From the NCBI GenBank assembly GCA_045647525.1, contig JAZRMK010000008.1:1-21073 (forward strand): a DNA stretch of 21,073 bases, given 5' to 3'. The position numbers were made by a program, and so were the translations under genes. The notes beneath the pieces are model-generated. The model did no database searches and was not told where the DNA came from. It saw only the letters and a program-made list of their open reading frames with translations. Positions 8,370 through 15,210 of this stretch are shown piece by piece; position 1 is the first letter of the stretch; each line of letters begins with the position of its first letter. Source of the stretch: UMGS172 sp045647525. GTDB lineage: Bacteria; Bacillota; Clostridia; Oscillospirales; Acutalibacteraceae.

Positions 8370-8397
8370 ATTATATTCAAAATCAAATTGTCATCAA
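8370..8397 (-). promoter_or_regulatory. Predicted internal sigma-A promoter, second half of the cluster
   Basis: On the minus strand: TTGATG (8397-8392), a 16-nt spacer and a perfect TATAAT (8375-8370), about 50 nt before the epimerase-like gene. It lies just downstream of a 9-bp hairpin. Together they suggest that the epimerase-DUF4867-FGGY-EtfBA genes can be transcribed separately from the upstream five genes. The -35 matches consensus at four of six bases. Confidence 0.55.
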
Positions 8398-8409
8398 AAA
8401 CGCAGAATT

Positions 8410-8436
8410 GCCGAAGGGATTATAAACCCCTTCGGC
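8410..8436 (-). terminator. Hairpin after the IolB-family gene, partial terminator candidate
   Basis: A perfect 9-bp stem GCCGAAGGG/CCCTTCGGC with a 9-nt loop, starting 12 nt after the stop of the isomerase gene. The nearest T run on the minus strand (TTTTT) lies about 8 nt past the stem, so this is not a textbook intrinsic terminator. It could cause partial termination, protect the upstream mRNA 3' end, or mark a processing site. Confidence 0.45.
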
Positions 8437-8448
8437 TAAACTGTTAAA

Positions 8449-9240
8449 TTATTTTATAATCCACTCATGCTCAGGGTCAATACGTCTGTTGAAGCCCTGA
8501 TGGTCACCGGCCATAAGCCACAAGAAGTAGGTGGTGTATCCGGGAGTGCCAACTGTGGTGTGATATCCGTAAGGAAGTTCAACAAGTTCATCATATTTTA
8601 CGCGATAAGCCTCGTCAAACTCACCGTCAGCGGCATAAGAGCACTGAATAGCAAAGCCTTGTTTGGGGTCAAACAAGAAATAGTAAATTTCCTCAGCAAT
8701 GCACTCGTTGGGCATATCGTCCTCATCGTGCTTATGGGGCGGGAAACCTGCCCAGTTACCGTCGGTGATATAACCTTCACCGATAGTAAGGAACTTTGCA
8801 TTGGTAGTGCCGTCAAAAAGGAAACTTGTAGTTCTCTTGAAGGGTTGCTCACCAAGAACCTTGACAATAACGCGATCCTCGCGCAAAAGCTGAGGTTCGG
8901 TTTCTTCGGTAGTAGGAGTTGCGCAAACTGCAATTTTAACATGGTCAAGAGCCTCGATAGAAAGCTCATAACCCTTTGGCATATAGAAACATTCTGCCTT
9001 CTGATTTTCGAAAACAGAGCTTCTGTTACCAATGTTTTCCCACTTTGTATCTCCAAAAGACACATTAACATGACCTTCAAGAATTATGAAGGCTGTTTCC
9101 TTATTTTCGGTGTTAAACTTCTGAATTCCGTCTTTATCGAGCTCAATAATTCCGAATTCAAGACGTTTTAAAGAACATTCACCGATTTTGCAAATAGGAG
9201 TATAGCCGATTGCCGACTTATAAGACTTTTTAAAGTTCAT
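8449..9240 (-). CDS. iolB: IolB-family isomerase (5-deoxy-glucuronate isomerase-like)
   Basis: Cupin isomerase of the KduI/IolB family. Classical IolB converts 5-deoxy-D-glucuronate to 2-deoxy-5-keto-D-gluconate in inositol breakdown. 263 aa, a normal length. Features: the first cupin with LEGHVNVSFGD and GNRSSVFE (71-78); the second with GNWAGFPPHKHD (161-172, metal ligands H169 and H171), E184 in EEIYYF, and the late histidine in GYHTTVG (H227); the ending DPEHEWI is typical. Classical IolB has GNWSS at 161; here it is GNWAG. AAGGAG lies 8 nt before the ATG, and the start overlaps the kinase stop by 11 nt. No IolG, IolD or IolE lies in the window, so the in vivo substrate is open. Isomerases of this family also occur in sulfoquinovose pathways (from memory). 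Confidence 0.85.
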   Translation of the reverse strand: MNFKKSYKSAIGYTPICKIGECSLKRLEFGIIELDKDGIQKFNTENKETAFIILEGHVNVSFGDTKWENIGNRSSVFENQKAECFYMPKGYELSIEALDHVKIAVCATPTTEETEPQLLREDRVIVKVLGEQPFKRTTSFLFDGTTNAKFLTIGEGYITDGNWAGFPPHKHDEDDMPNECIAEEIYYFLFDPKQGFAIQCSYAADGEFDEAYRVKYDELVELPYGYHTTVGTPGYTTYFLWLMAGDHQGFNRRIDPEHEWIIK

Positions 9241-10141
9241 ATCCGTTTCTCCTTAAATAGTCAATCGTTGTATCGTAATCAGGAACACTTTCTCTGGCTC
9301 CTACTCCCATACATTTGAGAGCCGAAACACAACTTGAAAAGTGACAACACTGAATAGGTGTAAAGCCACGGACAACAGCCGATGCAAAAGCACCGTGGAA
9401 AACGTCACCCGAGCCGTTAGAGTCAACAACGTCGGCAGGATAAATAGGATACTCGGTAACCTCTTTACCGTCAAACAAAAGTCCGCCGTGCTTACCTCTT
9501 GTTACAACTACATATTCCGGATTATACATCTCGTAAAGCTTTTTGGCAGCCGATGCTGCATCCTTCTCACCGGTATGACCAATTGAGAATTCCTCGGAAG
9601 GAATCATAATATCGGTAAGTGCTAACAAACGCTCGATACCGTCATAAAGACCACCGCAGTCATAAAGGACCTTAACGCCGTTTTCTTTAGCTATTTTAGC
9701 TGCTTCAATAGCAGCTTCAAGCTCATTACCGTCAACCATCAGAAGATCAGCAGACTTAATAGCCTCGATCTGTTTTTCAGACAGTTTCAGTGCCGGCAGA
9801 TCGCCTTTATCGAACACGCAGGTTCTGGTTCCCTCTGCTGCATTAAGCCAAATGCACGAAGTAAATGCACGGTAGCCGGGAAGCATATCAATATTATCAG
9901 TACCAACACCGTACTTTTCAAAATCGGCCTTTAAGTAAGCACCGGAAGAGTCATCCGACAAAACGCCGATATACTCAGAAGAAATGCCAAGTTTAGACAC
10001 AGCTACAATGCCGGTAGCGGTAGGACCGCCACCGACCAGCTTAGTAGATGTTGCACGGAGTTTTGTATCCTCCGGCGGAAAATTAGGAAGGGTTATAAGA
10101 GTGTCTAAAACACAGGCGCCAATTCCAACAACCTTACTCAT
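9230..10141 (-). CDS. PfkB-family carbohydrate kinase
   Basis: ATP-dependent sugar kinase of the ribokinase fold. The 303-aa protein has the first signature GGGPTATGIVAVSKLG (37-52), the anion-hole/catalytic motif DSNGSGD (240-246, catalytic base D246), and a C-terminal ALKCMGVGARESVPDYD block. In the cluster it would phosphorylate the isomerase product before aldol cleavage, the role of IolC in inositol breakdown. The GGGPxAT, GDVFHGA and ALKC...G.R...PD.D segments resemble E. coli YihV (sulfofructose kinase), but the segment where I place YihV's sulfonate-binding arginine reads VDGNE, so a sulfosugar is not supported directly. The start codon shares one base with the aldolase stop (TAATG). 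Confidence 0.87.
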   Translation of the reverse strand: MSKVVGIGACVLDTLITLPNFPPEDTKLRATSTKLVGGGPTATGIVAVSKLGISSEYIGVLSDDSSGAYLKADFEKYGVGTDNIDMLPGYRAFTSCIWLNAAEGTRTCVFDKGDLPALKLSEKQIEAIKSADLLMVDGNELEAAIEAAKIAKENGVKVLYDCGGLYDGIERLLALTDIMIPSEEFSIGHTGEKDAASAAKKLYEMYNPEYVVVTRGKHGGLLFDGKEVTEYPIYPADVVDSNGSGDVFHGAFASAVVRGFTPIQCCHFSSCVSALKCMGVGARESVPDYDTTIDYLRRNGYEL

Positions 10142-10983
10142 TATTTCGCCTTTCCTTCTGCTCCGCAGAGCAATACTTTTGTCATACAGAATTCCTTAAC
10201 AGCCTCGATAGGCTTCTTCATAAAGTTATCAACAGCGATGATACGCTCAGGCTTGTTGATTTCTTCCTTAACACAGTCAAGGAAACTATAACAAATATCG
10301 GTAGCAACATTGAGTTTGCGGATACCTGCCTTAACTGCCTCTTTAATAGCCTCGTCAGGAATACCCGAACCGCCATGAAGAACAAGTGCAGTACCACCTG
10401 TTGCTTCTCTGATGTCTGCAATTCTCTGAATGTCGATCTTGGGCGGCTTTTTGTAACGGCCGTGAGCGTTACCAACCAAAACAGCCAACGCCTGAACACC
10501 GGTGCGTTCTACAAAGATTTTTGCCTCTTCGGGAACGGTAAATTCGTCCATTGAATCATCAGATACCATACCGATATGACCAAGTTCGCCTTCAACCTGA
10601 ACGTCAACGTACTTGCAGGTATCAACAACTCTCTTAGTAAGAGCGATGTTTTCCTCAAAGCTGAGTGCAGAACCGTCAAGCATAATGCCGGTTGCGCCCC
10701 AACGCAAAGAACGTGTGGTTTCAAGTTCAGAAGGACCGTGGTCCAAATGGAAGCAAACGGGAACAGAAGCCTTATGTGCAGCAGCAACTACACAGGGAGC
10801 CAAATAGTATCCGATTTCTTCCTTCATAAGTCTGGGATAAACCTGCAAGATGCAGGGAGCTTTAAGCTCCTCTGCTGCCTTAACGGCACCCATACAGGTT
10901 TCAATATTATAGACGTTGAACGCAGGAATACAAAAATTACCTGCCTCAGCCATCTCTAAAATCTGTTTAAAATTAACAAGCAT
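10141..10983 (-). CDS. Class II (zinc) fructose-bisphosphate-type aldolase
   Basis: Metal-dependent aldolase of the FbaA/GatY/IolJ family, expected to cleave a ketose phosphate to DHAP plus an aldehyde. 280 aa. Catalytic D81 and zinc ligand H82 lie in FHLDHG, the VEGELGHIG block is at 130-138, zinc histidines are H174 (GNAHGRYK) and H203 (VLHGGSG), and the phosphate-binding segment is KLNVATD (223-229). All residues needed for a working class II enzyme are visible. The neighbouring kinase and isomerase make a 6-phospho-5-dehydro-2-deoxygluconate aldolase (IolJ) role plausible; tagatose- or fructose-bisphosphate and 6-deoxy-6-sulfofructose-1-phosphate are alternatives. AAAGGAG lies 10 nt before the ATG, 19 nt after the Fe-S gene. 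Confidence 0.88.
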   Translation of the reverse strand: MLVNFKQILEMAEAGNFCIPAFNVYNIETCMGAVKAAEELKAPCILQVYPRLMKEEIGYYLAPCVVAAAHKASVPVCFHLDHGPSELETTRSLRWGATGIMLDGSALSFEENIALTKRVVDTCKYVDVQVEGELGHIGMVSDDSMDEFTVPEEAKIFVERTGVQALAVLVGNAHGRYKKPPKIDIQRIADIREATGGTALVLHGGSGIPDEAIKEAVKAGIRKLNVATDICYSFLDCVKEEINKPERIIAVDNFMKKPIEAVKEFCMTKVLLCGAEGKAK

Positions 10984-11002
10984 TGTCTAAACGCTCCTTT
11001 AA

Positions 11003-12094
11003 TTACTTTGCAGCAGAAAGAACGAGCTCTTCGATTGAAAGAACAGTCTTGCCTTCGGGAGCAGCTGCTTTAAGTGCTGCGTACTCGGAAACGCTTGCAG
11101 TAACGATGGTATCAGCACCAACATTAATAGCATTGTTCCAACGCTCTTTTGCAACAAGCTCAGATACAAGCGGGTTGTAGATAGACATATAAGAGCCACC
11201 TGCCCAAACGGTATCCTTGCGGTTGAGAAGCATCTCGTTCAAAGTAGCACAAGCAGCGATGATAGCTCTGGGCTCATCAGTTTCCTCGAACATACGAGCA
11301 AGCTGATAAGGATCCTGATAAACTACTGCCTTACCGGTGTTAGCAACTGCCAACTTGCCGTCTTTAATAAGACCTGCAACAAAGGAAGTAAAGGTTGCTA
11401 CTGCGGGAAGGTCAATGCCGTACTCTTTGTACTCACGAATAAATGCTTTTGCATCCTGAGGATCGAAAGCAACGATGGTATCATACTTTGCAAGAACTGC
11501 TGCACAGTCTGCCATCTGCTTCTTGGTTTCATCAGCAGCACCGATGAGCCAATCAAGAGCAGCACCGGAAGCGGGCTCGTCGGCCAAAACTGCGAACTCA
11601 ACGCCGGCCTTTTCAAGAACCTTGATAGCGTTAACTGCTGCGGCAGGAACGTTATATCTTGCCTCTGCGCCGAGGAAGAGAACAACCTTGCCGTCCTTGT
11701 GAGCTGCGATTGCAGCTGCCAAGTCAGCATCCAATTCAGTTGCACCGTATACATTGCCGGTTTCCAAAACCTTGTCAACGAGAGCGTTGATATAGTCAGG
11801 AGTCTTGCCATCCAATGCAGCTTGGAGACGAACTTCCTTGGTGAAGTATGTAGGATCCCAACCGGTTGCGCAATCTTTAAGGCAAGCTTCACACATCTGG
11901 CACTCATAAATATTGTCCATAATATCGGGAGTTACCTCAGCAGCGCCACGGTTAATTGTTGAAAGAGCAAGTGCACGAGCTCTTGAAGTGTTTCTTTCCT
12001 GACCGGTAGCATTACCTACGGGGCAGATATGACGACACATCCAGCAGAAACGACAAGCGTCTACGATCTGCTTACTTTTTTCAGACATATACAT
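11003..12094 (-). CDS. GlcF-like Fe-S oxidoreductase subunit with degenerate CCG domains
   Basis: Electron-carrying Fe-S subunit, likely partner of the FAD oxidoreductase encoded just upstream. 363 aa. Two [4Fe-4S] motifs are intact: C14-x2-C17-x2-C20-x3-C24-P and C65-x2-C68-x2-C71-x3-C75. The rest has the shape of two CCG (cysteine-rich) domains, as in GlcF, LutA or HdrB, but the ligand cysteines are gone: FLGAEARY for FPGC, EPASG for CCG, VYQDPYQLAR for HDPCHLGR, VWAGGSYM for the second CCG, and VTASVSE for TACPxC. The C-terminal half therefore probably serves docking rather than metal binding (inference). ATG 12094 has GGGGAGG 9 nt upstream; TTG 12100 and ATG 12088 are less well placed. 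Confidence 0.88.
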   Translation of the reverse strand: MYMSEKSKQIVDACRFCWMCRHICPVGNATGQERNTSRARALALSTINRGAAEVTPDIMDNIYECQMCEACLKDCATGWDPTYFTKEVRLQAALDGKTPDYINALVDKVLETGNVYGATELDADLAAAIAAHKDGKVVLFLGAEARYNVPAAAVNAIKVLEKAGVEFAVLADEPASGAALDWLIGAADETKKQMADCAAVLAKYDTIVAFDPQDAKAFIREYKEYGIDLPAVATFTSFVAGLIKDGKLAVANTGKAVVYQDPYQLARMFEETDEPRAIIAACATLNEMLLNRKDTVWAGGSYMSIYNPLVSELVAKERWNNAINVGADTIVTASVSEYAALKAAAPEGKTVLSIEELVLSAAK

Positions 12095-12116
12095 AATCAA
12101 TTACCTCCCCTTCTAA

Positions 12117-13547
12117 TTAAAGACCAAGCTTGAACGGGTTCATAATGCCGTTCGGGTCAAGCTGTTTCTTAATGCCTTCAAATACCTGCATTGCAGGGCC
12201 GTACTGTTCCTTCATAAGACGGCCAAGTTTAAGACCTACACCGTGGTGGTCATTAACTACACCGCCGTTAGCAATAGCGGTACGAACACCTGTGCTCCAA
12301 ATCTGCTGGTGGAGACGAAGTGCCTCATGCGGATCTTCAGGAACATATTCTTTATCAACGATAAAGCGGTCGTAAACCATTGCACCCCACTCATACCAGT
12401 GAGAGAAGTGAGCGATAAACTTAACAAACGGGAACTTGGTCTCGATAGCGTTCTTCATTGCCCAGTAAATCTTTTCGATAGTACCGTAAGGAGCAATAGT
12501 GTCCATGGTACCGAACATCTGAGGAATGTCCATCATATGACCGGGATAGAAGAATGTAATCTTCTCCTTCCACCACTTTTCACCGTACTCAGAACCTAAG
12601 TCCTCAGCACCGTACTTAGCAAATGTTTCAAGAAGAATCTTTTCTTCAACTTCAACCATTTCCTTAACGCCTTCATAAGCAACGTTCATGAAAGCACCCT
12701 TCTTCTCAACACCAACGATCTTCTTGATGAGAGAAGCGGTTTCAGCCTCGTCGTAAAGACGCATAACAGAGGGCTTGAACTTCTGGAGAAGGTCACGAGC
12801 AGCCTCGAAAGCACCGTGCATATCCTGGAACAAGAATCCACGGAAACGACGTTCCTCAGGCTGAGCATAAATACGGATCTGAGCCTTTGTAATGATACCA
12901 AGAGTACCTTCAGAACCAATGAAGATCTGGTTAAGGTCAGGACCAGCTGCGTGCTTAGGAGCACTTGAAGTATTGATGATGTCACCATTAGGAAGAACAA
13001 CTTCCATCTGGAGAACCATATCGTCGATCTTACCGTACTTGGTAGAAACAACGCCGATACCACGGTGTGCCAAGAAGCCGCCAACGGTAGAGCAAGTAAG
13101 AGAAGAAGGATAGTGCATGGTTGCATAACCAACTTCGTTAGCTGCCCACTCAATGTGCTTGTAGATTGCACCACAACCACACTCTATGTAAAGAGCTTCG
13201 GTATTAACTTCGTAAATTTTATTCATTCTCTTAGTGTCGAGAAGAATACCACCTGCAACGGGAATAGCACCGCCCTGGGTACCGCCGCCGCCACCCCATG
13301 TGGTAACAGGGATCTTGTAGTAGTTAGCAATTTTGAGAACCTTAGAGGTCTCCTCAGCGTTCTTAGGCGATACAATAAAATCAGCCTCAGGCATACGCTT
13401 ACCACGGTCAGACCACATTCTGGAAAGCCAGAAATAGTCAACACCGTGAGTAATCTTATCGATTTCTCTTGTTGAGCAGTTTTCTCTGCCGACAGCATCT
13501 TCTAATTCGGTAAGAATAATGTCTGTCATAAACTCATTACAAACCAT
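12117..13547 (-). CDS. FAD-binding oxidoreductase, VAO/PCMH family (GlcD/AGPS-like)
   Basis: Flavin dehydrogenase of the glycolate oxidase GlcD / D-lactate dehydrogenase / alkyl-DHAP synthase superfamily. 476 aa, no signal peptide. The FAD-binding domain spans about 50-230, with TWGGGGGTQGGAIPVAGGI (83-101), the STVGGFLAHRGIG segment (153-165) and FIGSEGTLGIITKAQIRI (209-226). The C-terminal cap domain carries VNDHHGVGLKLGRLM (431-445) and ends DPNGIMNPFKLGL. The HHGVG motif is closer to the alkyl-DHAP-synthase branch than to typical lactate/glycolate dehydrogenases. The substrate is likely a 2-hydroxyacid, sugar acid or polyol; not determinable here. First gene of the cluster; GGAGA lies 7 nt before the ATG. 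Electrons probably pass to the Fe-S protein and the fused Etf. Confidence 0.87.
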   Translation of the reverse strand: MVCNEFMTDIILTELEDAVGRENCSTREIDKITHGVDYFWLSRMWSDRGKRMPEADFIVSPKNAEETSKVLKIANYYKIPVTTWGGGGGTQGGAIPVAGGILLDTKRMNKIYEVNTEALYIECGCGAIYKHIEWAANEVGYATMHYPSSLTCSTVGGFLAHRGIGVVSTKYGKIDDMVLQMEVVLPNGDIINTSSAPKHAAGPDLNQIFIGSEGTLGIITKAQIRIYAQPEERRFRGFLFQDMHGAFEAARDLLQKFKPSVMRLYDEAETASLIKKIVGVEKKGAFMNVAYEGVKEMVEVEEKILLETFAKYGAEDLGSEYGEKWWKEKITFFYPGHMMDIPQMFGTMDTIAPYGTIEKIYWAMKNAIETKFPFVKFIAHFSHWYEWGAMVYDRFIVDKEYVPEDPHEALRLHQQIWSTGVRTAIANGGVVNDHHGVGLKLGRLMKEQYGPAMQVFEGIKKQLDPNGIMNPFKLGL

Positions 13548-13609
13548 CAGATCATCTCCAATTTTTTTATTTACGAAGTTTAAAAAAACCCCGCGCTAAT
13601 AGCATATAA

Positions 13610-13638
13610 ATTTTACCATAGTCAATTTAAAATTGCAA
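13610..13638 (-). promoter_or_regulatory. Predicted promoter of the catabolic cluster
   Basis: On the minus strand: TTGCAA (13638-13633), 17-nt spacer, TAAAAT (13615-13610) preceded by TGG, an extended -10. It would start the FAD oxidoreductase transcript about 55-60 nt before its ATG. The -35 lies 5 nt from the inverted repeat at 13644-13664. Confidence 0.65.
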
Positions 13639-13643
13639 CTATA

Positions 13644-13664
13644 TTTTGAAACTTTTTTTCAAAA
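13644..13664. promoter_or_regulatory. Inverted repeat, candidate RpiR operator
   Basis: A perfect inverted repeat, TTTTGAAA-CTTTT-TTTCAAAA, between the -35 elements of two divergent promoters and about 5 bp from each. Operators of RpiR-family regulators are often GAAA/TTTC dyads (family knowledge, from memory). The position would let one bound regulator act on both the catabolic cluster and its own gene. Confidence 0.5.
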
Positions 13665-13669
13665 AAACA

Positions 13670-13698
13670 TTGATTTTTTTGGACAAAAACGTTATAAT
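13670..13698 (+). promoter_or_regulatory. Promoter of the RpiR-family regulator
   Basis: TTGATT (13670-13675), 17-nt spacer and a perfect TATAAT (13693-13698), followed by GAGG at 6 nt before the regulator's ATG. Divergent from the promoter at 13610-13638. Confidence 0.7.
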
Positions 13699-13726
13699 GG
13701 AGTAAAATTTCATTTCGAGGTGTAAT

Positions 13727-14569
13727 ATGGAGTCTGTCCTCTTAAAAATCAATGAATTATACCCCTCAATGGGTCACGGCGAAAAGAAAATAGCCGACTG
13801 GATTATAAAGAATTACCAAGAGATACTTGGCCTTTCAATCAACGAACTCGCATTAAGATGCGAATGTGGCGAAGCAACAATTGTCCGTTTTTCGCGCAGG
13901 CTTGGTTTATCGGGTTATCAAGAGCTTAAATTAAAGATAGCACAGGAATCGGTCAACCTATCCGTAGGGGGCGTTTTGGACATTGAGTCCGGTGATGATT
14001 GCTACGAAATCTTTAACAAGCGCATACGAGATATAGCAATAGCACTTGAAAACACAAAATCGGTACTCGACCATAATCAGTTAGAGGCTGCCGCAAAGAC
14101 TATTCAACACGGCGGAAGAATCGTCATCTTCGGACTGGGCAATTCGGCATCTGTGGCGGTTGATGCACAACATAAGTTTTTGCGCGCGGGGCTTGATGCA
14201 GTTGCATATTGCGACAATCACATGCAGGCTATTGCCGCGTCACATCTGCACAAAGGTGACATTGCCATCGGCATCTCACACTCCGGTGCTTCTATTGATG
14301 TTGTTGATGCTTTAAAGATTGCGCGAAAAACGGGAGCAACCACCATTTGCATTACCAACTTCGGCACCTCCCCTATCATCAATCATGCTGACATCGTGCT
14401 TAACACCCGTTCCGACGAAACCAAATACTCGATACTTGCCATGAGTTCAAGAATCGCACAATTGGCTATATTTGATGCGCTTTACACCTACATTGTAATG
14501 CACAGTAACAAAGCCGCTATCAAGGCAATAAACGAAACCGAATCGGCTTTACAGAGCAAGAAGTATTGA
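13727..14569 (+). CDS. MurR/RpiR family transcriptional regulator
   Basis: Sugar-responsive DNA-binding regulator. 280 aa with the standard two-domain plan: an N-terminal HTH_6 domain (1-77) with GHGEKKIADWII and the recognition-helix region GEATIVRFSRRLGLSGYQEL, and a C-terminal SIS sugar-phosphate isomerase-like domain (about 125-255) with GRIVIFGLGNSA and the phosphate-binding ISHSGASIDVVDAL. SIS domains of this family bind phosphosugars, so a phosphorylated intermediate of the neighbouring pathway is the likely signal (inference). It is transcribed away from the catabolic cluster and shares a 180-bp control region with it. Whether it represses or activates is unknown. Confidence 0.92.
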   Translation: MESVLLKINELYPSMGHGEKKIADWIIKNYQEILGLSINELALRCECGEATIVRFSRRLGLSGYQELKLKIAQESVNLSVGGVLDIESGDDCYEIFNKRIRDIAIALENTKSVLDHNQLEAAAKTIQHGGRIVIFGLGNSASVAVDAQHKFLRAGLDAVAYCDNHMQAIAASHLHKGDIAIGISHSGASIDVVDALKIARKTGATTICITNFGTSPIINHADIVLNTRSDETKYSILAMSSRIAQLAIFDALYTYIVMHSNKAAIKAINETESALQSKKY

Positions 14570-14612
14570 TATACTTATAATTTAAAAAATTATTAAATCA
14601 ACTTCATCGCGG

Positions 14613-14640
14613 TTGACACATATATCAACGATGCTATAAT
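14613..14640 (+). promoter_or_regulatory. Consensus sigma-A promoter of the nnr operon
   Basis: Perfect -35 TTGACA (14613-14618) and perfect -10 TATAAT (14635-14640) with a 16-nt spacer and a TGC extended -10. This is the strongest promoter match in the window. It lies 30 nt before the two-TM protein gene and should drive that gene, nnr and the lipoprotein. Confidence 0.85.
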
Positions 14641-14670
14641 TAAACTAAAAGAACTTTTAGGAGAATAAAA

Positions 14671-15195
14671 ATGGATTCATTTGTTGAACAGTTAATAGAA
14701 ATAAAAGCAGGACGTAAAATCTTAACATTAAAAATCTCTATTTGGATTGTATGCACGTTAATGACACTGGGACTCATCGCATTCGCCGTCATCAACAAGG
14801 GCATAATAACCTTTTTATTACTTACATTTGCAACAGTTGTAATGTTCATTGCCTACCATCTTACTACACAGTTGAACATCGAGTTCGAATACATACTAAC
14901 AAATGACGAAATAGATGTTGACCGCATAATAAATAAGTCCAAACGTGAACGTCTTGCCACCTTCAAGTGCCATGATATTGAGGATATATCAATCTACGAC
15001 AGATTGATTCATGTTCCCGATAAAGCAAACAACAAAAATGTTTATATTGGTTGCGATCTTTCAAACGGCACTCCGTTAGCGTTCAGGATCAAGCATCCTA
15101 AAAATGGGTATTATACACTTGTATTGACACCCAATGAAACATTCAAGCAAACAATGAAAAAGTTTTTACCCTATCTTATAAGAGATAAAGTTTAA
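14671..15195 (+). CDS. Small two-transmembrane protein of unknown function
   Basis: 174 aa, function unknown. Two adjacent hydrophobic segments (about 21-40 and 44-62) near the N-terminus form a hairpin. They are followed by a soluble domain of about 110 residues rich in short beta strands (FEYILTNDEIDVDRIINKSK, then the DIEDISIYDRL segment). That membrane-hairpin plus bPH-like strand pattern resembles small DUF families of Clostridia such as DUF6106; this is a tentative recall. GGAG lies 7 nt before the ATG. It is the first gene after a consensus promoter and 15 nt upstream of nnr, so co-transcription is likely but no functional link is evident. Confidence 0.75.
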   Translation: MDSFVEQLIEIKAGRKILTLKISIWIVCTLMTLGLIAFAVINKGIITFLLLTFATVVMFIAYHLTTQLNIEFEYILTNDEIDVDRIINKSKRERLATFKCHDIEDISIYDRLIHVPDKANNKNVYIGCDLSNGTPLAFRIKHPKNGYYTLVLTPNETFKQTMKKFLPYLIRDKV

Positions 15196-15210
15196 TACGG
15201 AGGTTTTTAG

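Noticed and set aside
8467..9171. 234-aa open frame on the plus strand opposite the IolB-family gene
   Set aside because: The minus frame has clear IolB motifs and a ribosome site; the plus frame has no recognisable domain and is a shadow.
9230..10141. Calling the PfkB kinase a sulfofructose kinase
   Set aside because: Several segments resemble YihV, but the expected sulfonate-binding arginine is not evident and no sulfoquinovosidase or sulfolactaldehyde enzyme is in the window.
13548..13609. A riboswitch or attenuator in the leader of the FAD oxidoreductase gene
   Set aside because: The short leader has a GCGGGGTTTTTTT run but no stem in front of it and no known riboswitch pattern.
14570..14612. 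AT-rich partial palindrome after the RpiR gene as a terminator
   Set aside because: Only A/T pairs, no G/C stem and no proper T run; too weak to call.
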